A DNA stretch of 11,421 nucleotides from the NCBI GenBank assembly GCA_910587945.1, contig CAJUNI010000049.1:5611-17031 (forward strand), written 5' to 3'. Position numbers and translations under genes: made by a program. This document shows, piece after piece, positions 6,708-11,421 of this stretch. How positions within the stretch are numbered: position 1 is the first letter of the stretch; each line of letters begins with the position of its first letter. The DNA comes from an uncultured Parvibacter sp. (GTDB taxonomy: Bacteria > Actinomycetota > Coriobacteriia > Coriobacteriales > Eggerthellaceae). The notes under the pieces were generated by a model, which had not been told where the DNA came from, did no database searches, and saw only the letters and a list, made by a program, of their open reading frames with translations.

Positions 6708-7547
6708 TTATCTCAGATGGTTTTCGGCTGACATATTTGCTTTATGAGTATCCCAAAGAAAGATCGTTGCAGATGTCGATAAACCTACAACTAAACGCGC
6801 ATGACGTCTTGATAAACCTGCATAGTCTTTTTCTTTTCCGTGCCCGGATCCGTAGCTATTTCGTAAATCGTTTACACCTGAAACGATTGTAGAGATACCA
6901 CTGAGTGTATTCTTGATAGTCTGGGATGCTTTCTTGTCATCAGGCACACAGTCTCTAGTGAGATGCAGTTCTTTAAAAACGCATTTCATGAGTTCGGTGA
7001 AATCCATATTGGAGCTATATTCAATCTTCCTTTCTTTCAAGATTGATTTAGCACACGATTCCAATAGCTCTTTCCCTTTGCCGATTGCATCAGTCGGATT
7101 ATCCTCTATCGATTCATATATTTGAGTAATCTGTTGATTAATGTAGTCGGTATTGAAATCTGATTTTTCAACAATCGCCTTGTGTGGAGTCATGATTTCA
7201 GGCAATGAAGAAAGACGTTCGACTATCTTTTGACATTCGTCTAATCTCTTTTGTTCTTTCAAGTCAATAGAGCTATCGTCAAATAGTTCCATATCACGTC
7301 GCTTTTGGATTAAGTCTCCAAGCAACTTGGCGCAAGACTTATTGTCGGCATGATCAAAAAAGCACTCTAAAGACGCACCCTTTGAGAGACCGTATTCATC
7401 TTGAATAGAAATACCGACGCTATCAAAAGTAAACTGAGCGAAGGTGCTGTTTGAGAAGTCGAGTACATACCCGCCACTATTAAACTCTCGTTTTATTAGA
7501 TCTTTTTCTCTTACTGTAAGTGCATTTGAAGATTTGGTCTGAGTCAT
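6708..7547 (-). CDS. AbiJ-like abortive infection protein with C-terminal HEPN (Abi_C) domain
   Basis: This 279-residue protein has the layout of AbiJ-type phage-resistance proteins. The N-terminal domain (about 10-80: VLDFSNSTFAQFTFDSVGI ... LSKGASLECFF) resembles AbiJ N-terminal domains, and a helical linker follows. The C-terminal Abi_C/HEPN domain spans about 135-270. That domain carries LRNSYGSGHGK, with Arg229 and His236 forming the Rx6H signature of HEPN ribonucleases, and a conserved RRHARLVVGLS helix. HEPN Abi proteins are thought to arrest growth by RNA cleavage after infection. The gene lies 39 bp downstream of the Mrr-type gene on the same strand, with its own GGATG-like ribosome site, so the two are probably co-transcribed. 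There is no antitoxin gene beside it. The nucleotidyltransferase fragment 430 bp downstream lies across the tRNA repeat, in different DNA. The protein looks full-length and undamaged. Confidence 0.82.
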   Translation of the reverse strand: MTQTKSSNALTVREKDLIKREFNSGGYVLDFSNSTFAQFTFDSVGISIQDEYGLSKGASLECFFDHADNKSCAKLLGDLIQKRRDMELFDDSSIDLKEQKRLDECQKIVERLSSLPEIMTPHKAIVEKSDFNTDYINQQITQIYESIEDNPTDAIGKGKELLESCAKSILKERKIEYSSNMDFTELMKCVFKELHLTRDCVPDDKKASQTIKNTLSGISTIVSGVNDLRNSYGSGHGKEKDYAGLSRRHARLVVGLSTSATIFLWDTHKANMSAENHLR

Positions 7548-7586
7548 ATTGCTTTCATCCTAAAAATGCGAATATTGCAAATCTAC

Positions 7587-8501
7587 CTAAGACAGCTCGT
7601 CAAAGAAGTCCAAATCGATTCTTTTGACCTCATAGATATCCTCTACAGTCACACCAACGTTGTACTTGATCATGAGGTTTATTAGCTCTTCGCCATCTAT
7701 AAGCCTGACCCTTGCATACAGGCAGCTATTTGCAGTATCAATAGCCGCTGGTTGGAAACTAGAAGTGGTGATGAATACGCCCTTATTAGCATTTCTCAAT
7801 GCACCGATGAACCCTTGGATCTCAGGTGCTCCAACCTTGTTGTTCGGATTGTACCTTTTCGCTTGAGTGTATATAGATTCGAAACCCAGGGGATCAGTGG
7901 TAATGATGCCATCAATACCGCCATCATTGCTCTTCGATGTGACCTCCCCCACTCCATATTCCATAACCTCAAGAAGCTTAACAACGATCTCCTCAAACAC
8001 GTATGGGTCATGATCGAGAATCATATTAAGGAGTTCTGACGCCAGAGAGTCATTTAGTGACGAAACGGCTTGCTCTATCGCCTCTTGAGGCGATCTTTCA
8101 TCATGAGATGAAGAATCGTTACGGGCTTCGTCGTTAAATGACTGTTTATAGCCCGAGCCAACATTCCAAGGATTCTCCGCGTAAATGATGCTATTCAGAT
8201 TATCGAGAAATGACATTCCACGAATGTCCTTTCCCAGCTCTTCTTCTCCTCTGGGTGTTATTTGATAGAGAGCTCCGCTTATCTTTTTTAGCATACCGGC
8301 TTTGGCAAGGTAAGAGATTCCCCAGCCAAGACGACTCATGTAAATAGGAGTACCACCCTTGGCCTTCGATCTGATGTCATCATCATTCAGAGAGAACTCG
8401 GTAATCGCTTTATCGAATATATCCTTACGAGTGTGCTGCCTCCCGTCATCAAACATCTTTAATGTCAGATAGAAAGCATCTATTTGAGTTGGTAAAGACA
8501 T
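7587..8501 (-). CDS. Mrr-type type IV restriction endonuclease
   Basis: This is a modification-dependent restriction endonuclease of the Mrr family, 304 residues, the usual length. The N-terminal 95 residues form a winged-helix Mrr_N-type DNA-binding domain (IDAFYLTLKMFDDG, then WGISYLAKAGMLKKI, then YQITPRGEEEL). A polar linker (about 110-150) precedes the Mrr catalytic domain (155-285). Its PD-(D/E)XK-like motif is visible as FEEIVVKLLEVMEYG (169-183), NDGGIDGII (192-200, catalytic Asp197) and YTQAKRY (211-217, Gln213 and Lys215), followed by the strand GVFITTSSF (241-249). These residues are intact, so an active enzyme is expected, cutting DNA with methylated or otherwise modified bases. 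AAGGAG sits 7 nt before the ATG at 8501. It is the first gene of the cassette operon and precedes the HEPN Abi gene. Confidence 0.9.
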   Translation of the reverse strand: MSLPTQIDAFYLTLKMFDDGRQHTRKDIFDKAITEFSLNDDDIRSKAKGGTPIYMSRLGWGISYLAKAGMLKKISGALYQITPRGEEELGKDIRGMSFLDNLNSIIYAENPWNVGSGYKQSFNDEARNDSSSHDERSPQEAIEQAVSSLNDSLASELLNMILDHDPYVFEEIVVKLLEVMEYGVGEVTSKSNDGGIDGIITTDPLGFESIYTQAKRYNPNNKVGAPEIQGFIGALRNANKGVFITTSSFQPAAIDTANSCLYARVRLIDGEELINLMIKYNVGVTVEDIYEVKRIDLDFFDELS

Positions 8502-8520
8502 GATTGCTCCTTGTATTCGC

Positions 8521-8577
8521 GTACCACATCAATGAGGTACACTCAAAAGAAAGCTGTTAACTGTCCATCTCATTATA
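8521..8577 (-). promoter_or_regulatory. Promoter/leader region of the Mrr-Abi operon
   Basis: On the minus strand a perfect -10 hexamer TATAAT lies at 8577-8572, about 71 bp before the Mrr start; no good -35 is seen at 17 bp. Between it and the gene lies the inverted repeat GTACC ... GGTAC (8521-8525 and 8536-8540), and GGGTACCC at 8593-8600 lies on the other side. These could be operator half-sites; that is inference. Confidence 0.45.
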
Positions 8578-8707
8578 AGAAATGAGGACTTGGGGTACCC
8601 TTAGCCCACATAAACTGAATGCGCAATCTCCGATGAGTCTGGCCGGAGATCGTACGTAATGGGATAACAGTGCAAGAGTAGAACTAGATTCAAGCACTGC
8701 TTAACAC

Positions 8708-8809
8708 GGTATCACATTGGCTTGAACGGTATGGCGATTTATCACATGGTTTTGACGGGTATTGCAAGGTATAACTACGTCATGACAAACCCAAAAACAG
8801 ACCCATTTT
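8708..8809. repeat. Element-end module 2: GGTAT iterons plus ACCCAAAAACAGACCCA box
   Basis: GGTAT boxes start at 8708, 8728, 8758 and 8768, with spacings of 20, 30 and 10 bp, so all lie on one helical face. The last pair reads GGTATTGC-nn-GGTAT and is followed after 21 bp by a 21-bp box (8789-8809) identical to that of module 1. The segments ATCACATTGGCTTGA and ATCACATGGTTTTGA within the array are also repeats of each other. It ends 67 bp before tRNA repeat 2. Confidence 0.7.
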
Positions 8810-8830
8810 GGCATTTAATCTTGTATAAAC

Positions 8831-8863
8831 GAAAAAAGTCAGAAGCCGAATCTGACTTCTGAC
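8831..8863 (-). terminator. Leftward rho-independent terminator downstream of tRNA-Asp fragment
   Basis: On the minus strand GTCAGAAG ... CTTCTGAC forms an 8-bp perfect stem with a 10-nt loop, followed by TTTTTTC. It begins 13 bp beyond the CCA end of tRNA repeat 2, the normal place for a tRNA terminator. This suggests the element brings its own tRNA 3' end plus terminator when it integrates. Confidence 0.8.
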
Positions 8864-8876
8864 CTCAGCACTCAAA

Positions 8877-8923
8877 TGGCGGGATGTACGAGACTTGAAC
8901 TCGCGACCTCCGACGTGACAGAT
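8877..8923 (-). repeat. attachment-type direct repeat 2: 3' fragment of tRNA-Asp(GUC)
   Basis: It is identical over 47 bp to 6333-6379. Here the flanking bases extend the tRNA likeness further: CCGAT completes the 5-bp anticodon stem with GTCGG (one T-G wobble), and GAGC in the D-stem position precedes it. The D-loop, 5' D-stem and 5' acceptor strand are missing, so it is still a fragment. It would be the right boundary of the defence cassette and the left boundary of the next element. Confidence 0.88.
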
Positions 8924-9014
8924 CGGAGCTCAGCTTTACGAAAAGTATGTAAATCACTCGAATAATAGTGACCCGAACAGGTAAAACATACCATAGAAAC
9001 ATGGTTCAGAGCGA

Positions 9015-9034
9015 GTTTGACTCTCGAGTCAAAC
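9015..9034. repeat. Perfect 20-bp palindromic site
   Basis: GTTTGACTCTCGAGTCAAAC consists of two perfect 9-bp arms around a 2-bp centre. It lies 91 bp to the right of tRNA repeat 2 and just left of element-end module 3. The short centre disfavours an RNA hairpin and favours a homodimer-binding DNA site, for example for the nearby XRE regulator or a recombination factor. Confidence 0.8.
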
Positions 9035-9038
9035 CGTG

Positions 9039-9096
9039 TTTTGACGATTTGGACGTTTTGAGCAGCTTACGCTAGACCCAAAAATAGACCTATTTT
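9039..9096. repeat. Element-end module 3, diverged copy
   Basis: The box at 9076-9096 matches the boxes of modules 1 and 2 at 19 of 21 positions (two C-to-T changes). A TTTTGACG sequence lies 37 bp upstream of the box; in module 2 TTTTGACG is 39 bp upstream. The GGTAT iterons are not preserved. It is the left end module of the second element. Confidence 0.55.
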
Positions 9097-9140
9097 CATA
9101 CTGCTTTTTTGAAGTTATCGTTGTGATAGAAAACTATTAC

Positions 9141-9623
9141 TTAACTCCGCCTATGCTTCTCAGCCCATACCTTTAATTCATTGGCACTCTCAGTAATCCT
9201 ATCTAGGACATCAATGATTCGTTGCCGCTCTTTCTCTTCTTCAGGACTAAGAGTGTCGTCCGAAGCAATGCCATGCAGAGACTCTTGAATACCGTGAATA
9301 GCATTAAAGGCACCGGTCAGTTCAAAGAAGGTGCGATAGATATCGCTGTTACCGAACTTCTATGACGCCTTAACAATGTCTTCGCCCAATAGACAGCTCT
9401 CAGAACAATGAAGCCATTTAAGCTCAGGTGTTTCATATACCTCAGCAAGGATTTTTACATTCTTGGGTTTAGGAATGGTCTTCCCAGTTTCGTAGTCCTT
9501 AAGAGAACCTTCACTGATGTCTTCTCCAGCAGCTGCAATAGCTTTAGCTGCTTCTGGCCTACTCATGCCTGCTTTGTCTCTACTCTTCTGGTATATAGTT
9601 ATCGTATCTTTGAGTCCTTGCAT
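9141..9623 (-). pseudogene. XRE-type helix-turn-helix regulator split by in-frame TAG
   Basis: The frame opens at ATG 9623 (AGGAG 7-8 nt upstream) and runs 87 codons, counting the stop, to TAG at 9362-9360. It then stays open in the same frame for 72 more codons to TAA at 9143-9141. The first part is a Cro/CI-like HTH (SRDKAGMSRPEAAKAI, then SEGSLKDYETGKTIPKPKNV), followed by LKWLHCSESCLLGEDIV, a Cys motif seen in phage and island XRE regulators. The part after the stop (SDIYRTFFELTGAFNAI, then ASDDTLSPEEEKERQRIID) is a helical C-terminal domain such regulators usually have, so the whole frame, 159 codons including the TAG, matches the family and the TAG is probably a recent nonsense change. 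The N-terminal HTH alone could still bind DNA. It is divergent from the membrane-anchored gene, as element repressors often are. Confidence 0.82.
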
Positions 9624-9931
9624 CTTGTTACTCCTAAAAATCTAACGGTAATAGGATACTCCCTTAATGCAAATCAACTCTTACCACAGGTTAGATGAAC
9701 TACCCGAAAATGGAAGGTGTTCAAGCTACCTTTTTGCATTCAAATCGGGGGGCTGATGCCTCTCAGTAAAACGGCTCCTTATCTGTAGTCTATTAAGCAC
9801 CGAAAGTGAGGGCTGAGATTGACGATCCATGATAATTTCCTTTCTCATTGGGTTAACACTTCACATCTTCCAGTCTTTCAAGGCTCTCACTTCGATAGGC
9901 AATGGAAGGCTTCTATCGAAAGGAGAAAAAC
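9624..9931. promoter_or_regulatory. Divergent regulatory region of the second element
   Basis: These 308 bp separate the split repressor from the rightward gene and hold no gene. Just before the ribosome site of the rightward gene an 8-bp perfect inverted repeat TTCGATAG / CTATCGAA (9891-9898 and 9913-9920) has a 14-nt loop. It could be an operator or an RNA hairpin that affects ribosome access. A looser inverted pair, GAAAGTGAGGGCT (9802-9814) and AGGCTCTCACTTC (9881-9893), lies upstream. No convincing -35/-10 pair was found for either gene. Confidence 0.5.
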
Positions 9932-10558
9932 ATGGAAGACAAAAAGAAAGAGTTTCTAAGTCAAGAGCCTAGTGAAAAGGAAAAATCAAAGCTTGAGCGA
10001 TTCAAGAGCTTTGCCTACAGACATCGAAGGACGATTATCTTTGGTGTTGGATCTCTTGTAATCATTGGTGGCACAGCTTTCTTCTTTAAGAGGAATCCTG
10101 AATATGGCGAAGAGCTTATGTATAAGCTTAGAGTGCTTATTGATGAAGGAGATTCAGAAATCATCGAAGTTGAGGATCTTTCCGATTCTGAACTGGAAAA
10201 CTTGATTGAAGAGCCTACAAAGGTTATCGCTGAACCAGTAGACCTTGTTGAGACCTACTCCGCTAGAAGACTCGGGGGCATGATCGGTGAGTCGGCTCAA
10301 TGGGTAAATAAGAAGCACTCTGAACTTGAATACCTTGAAGGAGAACCAGGCGGCTGGACTCTAACGGAGAAGGGCAAGGCTATTTCAGTGCAGAACGCCT
10401 ATGACAATGGTGTTGGCGGCTACTACCACATCTGTAATCCTTATTACGAATGGAAGAAAGACATCATCTGTGAGCTTGGTAATCCGGATGCTTATCAAGA
10501 TAAGGTCAATGCTGTTCAGGCTGAAATAGGGTTACCGCTAATGGAGAAAGTGGCTTAA
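9932..10558 (+). CDS. Membrane-anchored protein with winged-helix-like C-terminus, unknown function
   Basis: I do not recognise the family. I place the start at ATG 9932 because AAAGGAGA (9919-9926) sits at ideal spacing; an in-frame ATG at 9902 lacks a ribosome site. The 208-residue product has a charged Lys/Glu-rich cytoplasmic N-terminus (about 1-36), one membrane segment (RTIIFGVGSLVIIGGTAFFF, about 34-53) and an acidic linker (SEIIEVEDLSDSELENLIEE). The C-terminal region contains YSARRLGGMIGESAQWVNKK ... GGWTLTEKGKAISV. That region resembles the small winged-helix fold in C-terminal domains of some phage antirepressors (helix, 'VNKxxxELxxL', 'GxWxLTxxGK'). It then ends with a Tyr-rich segment (GGYYHICNPYYEWKKDI). 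A membrane-tethered nucleic-acid-binding protein is a possible reading, held with low confidence. It is divergent from the regulator and has its own terminator. Confidence 0.8.
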   Translation: MEDKKKEFLSQEPSEKEKSKLERFKSFAYRHRRTIIFGVGSLVIIGGTAFFFKRNPEYGEELMYKLRVLIDEGDSEIIEVEDLSDSELENLIEEPTKVIAEPVDLVETYSARRLGGMIGESAQWVNKKHSELEYLEGEPGGWTLTEKGKAISVQNAYDNGVGGYYHICNPYYEWKKDIICELGNPDAYQDKVNAVQAEIGLPLMEKVA

Positions 10559-10578
10559 TAAAACTAAATAGAACCGAT

Positions 10579-10614
10579 GAATAGACCTTTAGAAATGAGG
10601 GTCTATTCCTTTAT
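10579..10614 (+). terminator. Rho-independent terminator after the membrane-anchored gene
   Basis: GAATAGACC (10579-10587) and GGTCTATTC (10600-10608) form a perfect 9-bp stem with a 12-nt loop, followed by CTTTAT. The T-tract is short, but the position 20 bp after the stop codon fits. Confidence 0.65.
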
Positions 10615-10723
10615 CCCGTACTTTGAATAGGCATAACGCGCATCAAAATTATACTTCCAAGCAAATGCAGCTCTTTAATCAAACCATATTTTGAACCTTA
10701 GCCCACAGATTACGCTTTTTGAA

Positions 10724-10918
10724 CTAGAAGGCATTAAGCGTATCGGGGTTGTATAGGGCGTCCAGATGCTTTAGTAGGTCCTTGAAGGCGGGGATGTAGA
10801 GGGCGAGGATGCTGTCCATGAGGTGCTCGGCCAAAGCCGAGTCGTATACGTGCTCAGAAGCGTTGTGGTCATCGAGCATGCTCAGCCGTAGGAGTTCATC
10901 GATGAAATCATGGGTTCC
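10724..10918 (-). pseudogene. C-terminal remnant of an unidentified protein
   Basis: On the minus strand an open stretch encodes about 64 residues, from GTHDFIDELLRLSMLDD through LAEHLMDSILALYIPAFKD to LYNPDTLNAF and TAG at 10726-10724. A TGA lies directly before it, and there is no ribosome site or proper start. The base composition is GC-richer than the surroundings and the residue pattern is that of a real helical protein, so it is most likely the tail of a deleted gene. The family is not recognised. Confidence 0.5.
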
Positions 10919-10923
10919 TCAGG

Positions 10924-11190
10924 TTAATGATGCCTCCAGTTTGGACAGCCAACGCCTTTCTTTAGATGGACGGGGTTTGCCTTCCAAATATGCCCACATA
11001 TTCTACAGTGGGTTTTTATCTTTTCTCTTGATGTTTGATAGTCTTCAAGGAGTTCGACGTCGGGATTGCTGGACTCTACTTTTTTCTTGAAATCTTCAGG
11101 AGAAACTCTTCTAATAAGAAATCTTGAACCAGACCCAAAATCAGGTATATAGGCAAAAAGTGTGTAATGGATTCGCTTGACATCCCTGTT
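10924..11190 (-). pseudogene. Treble-clef zinc-ribbon protein remnant
   Basis: The minus-strand frame ends RVSPEDFKKKVESSNPDVEL, then LEDYQTSREKIKTHCRICGH, then IWKANPVHLKKGVGCPNW (coding 11109 to about 10930). This is the F..L...Y....KI...C..CGH.W...P..L..G.GCP.C layout of a treble-clef zinc-binding repeat. It is common in phage and mobile-element proteins, often in homing-type nucleases or DNA-binding tails. The last Cys is replaced by Trp (GCPNW) and a stop follows shortly, so the zinc site is incomplete. No Met or ribosome site is found at the domain start. The frame is open further up to 11367, but there it is antisense to the transposase remnant and not protein-like. The left end of that insertion probably cut the gene near 11190. 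Confidence 0.55.
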
Positions 11191-11392
11191 CAGGGACACT
11201 TTTTCAAAGTAAAAGTTAGTCCATGTCGGGGCGCGCGATGACGAGTCCAAATTGCAGTGTTTGTAGCTCAGAAATGATGAAGAACAGCAAGACCAAGGCT
11301 GGCACACAAAGGCGGTGTTGTGACAGCTGTGGCGTCTCTTCGGTTTGTAAAATCGACAGCCAAGCAAAAATGAGTCAAAAAGGGCTAGGGGG
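11190..11392 (+). mobile_element. IS1249-like (IS256 group) element remnant with transposase N-terminus
   Basis: From ATG 11238 the plus strand encodes MTSPNCSVCSSEMMKNSKTK, then AGTQRRCCDSCGVSSVCKID. This is the N-terminal zinc ribbon (Cys6, Cys9, Cys28, Cys31) and KNGKTxAGTQRWRC-like motif typical of IS1249-family transposases. Positions where the family usually has Gly, Trp and Arg read Ser, Arg and Cys here, each explicable by single-base change, so the copy is decaying. Likeness to a transposase stops after about 44 codons, at the dispersed repeat beginning 11367. The left end near 11190 (TTCAGGGACACTTTTTC) is an estimate. Confidence 0.65.
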
Positions 11393-11399
11393 TGCGGAC
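11367..11399. repeat. Dispersed repeat, copy 2 (junction sequence)
   Basis: It begins AAAATGAGTCAAAAAGGGCT and continues GGGGTGCGGAC, and is the partner of 6081-6112. It lies exactly where the transposase reading frame loses likeness to its family and runs into the IS3-like terminal sequence. Confidence 0.6.
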
Positions 11400-11421
11400 A
11401 AAAAGTTGGACCGGAATCCGG
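11393..11421. mobile_element. Probable left terminal repeat of an IS3-family (IS150-type) element, cut by window edge
   Basis: TGCGGACAAAAAGTTGGACC is the style of terminal inverted repeat found in IS150-group IS3 elements (TG...AAAAGTTGGAC). It is followed by the small palindrome CCGGAATCCGG. The body of the element would lie beyond the right edge. No gene is visible, so this rests on the terminal motif only. Confidence 0.45.

Larger units (their letters stand above)
8502..8876. other. Right non-coding end of the 2.5-kb defence cassette
   Basis: These 375 bp contain no gene. They hold the Mrr promoter region, an inverted repeat ATCTCCG ... CGGAGAT (8626-8632 and 8644-8650), element-end module 2 and a leftward terminator next to the second tRNA repeat. 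Confidence 0.65.

Noticed and set aside
8708..8772. CRISPR-like array from the repeated GGTAT units
   Set aside because: Units are too short, spacing is 10-30 bp, there are no regular spacers and no cas genes.
3894..9362. Recoding of TAG (suppression or pyrrolysine) because two genes carry in-frame TAG
   Set aside because: The second is in an accessory element and the first in an LRR gene, both prone to decay. The PvuRts1I-like, Mrr-type and HEPN genes need no such recoding, and no insertion signal was seen.
9902..9931. Start of the membrane-anchored gene at ATG 9902
   Set aside because: No ribosome site precedes it and it lies inside an inverted repeat; ATG 9932 has AAAGGAGA at ideal spacing.
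11191..11367. N-terminal extension of the zinc-ribbon frame (minus, starting MLGCRFYKP)
   Set aside because: It is antisense to the recognisable transposase N-terminus, Cys/Ser-rich and unlike a protein domain, and has no ribosome site.

Overview
The window looks like an accessory, defence-rich stretch of a mid-GC Gram-positive chromosome. The drug-exporter-type ABC pair, the IS1249-like transposase remnant and the general protein style suggest an actinobacterium of the Coriobacteriia (Atopobiaceae/Eggerthellaceae-like). This is an inference from style, not from a marker gene.

Layout. Positions 1-3556 (minus) hold a two-gene operon for a heterodimeric ABC exporter. The second gene runs off the left edge and overlaps the first by ATGA. 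Positions 3557-4253 hold a divergent promoter region, a broken secreted leucine-rich-repeat gene with an in-frame TAG, and a good terminator. An unrecognised 230-residue gene follows at 4345-5037 (+). Convergent to it is a PvuRts1I/AbaSI-like modification-dependent endonuclease (5076-6011, minus). Upstream of that lies a truncated minimal nucleotidyltransferase (6113-6280, minus).

The centre of the window is a compact cassette bounded by two identical 47-bp direct repeats (6333-6379 and 8877-8923). Each repeat is the 3' part of a tRNA-Asp(GUC) gene read on the minus strand. The 2544-bp unit carries only two genes, an Mrr-type restriction endonuclease and an AbiJ-like HEPN abortive-infection protein, in one operon. 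It has no integrase. Both ends carry a conserved non-coding module: GGTAT iterons, then exactly 21 bp, then ACCCAAAAACAGACCCA. A third, diverged copy lies just beyond the second repeat. This is the architecture expected of a non-autonomous, tRNA-targeted element moved by an integrase supplied elsewhere, stacked in tandem with at least one more element. A terminator sits just downstream of the second tRNA fragment, as it would for a tRNA transcript.

Right of the second repeat (8924 onward) a second element seems to begin. It has a 20-bp palindrome, the third module, an XRE-type regulator split by an in-frame TAG (9141-9623, minus) and, divergently, a membrane-anchored protein of unknown role (9932-10558, +). 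The last 700 bp are debris: a C-terminal remnant, a treble-clef zinc-ribbon remnant, an IS1249-like transposase N-terminus, and what looks like the left end of an IS3-family element.

Taken together, the region is a defence hotspot. It has two independent modification-dependent nucleases (PvuRts1I-like and Mrr), a putative HEPN RNase and a relic nucleotidyltransferase, assembled by tRNA-site integration and IS activity next to a stable transporter operon.
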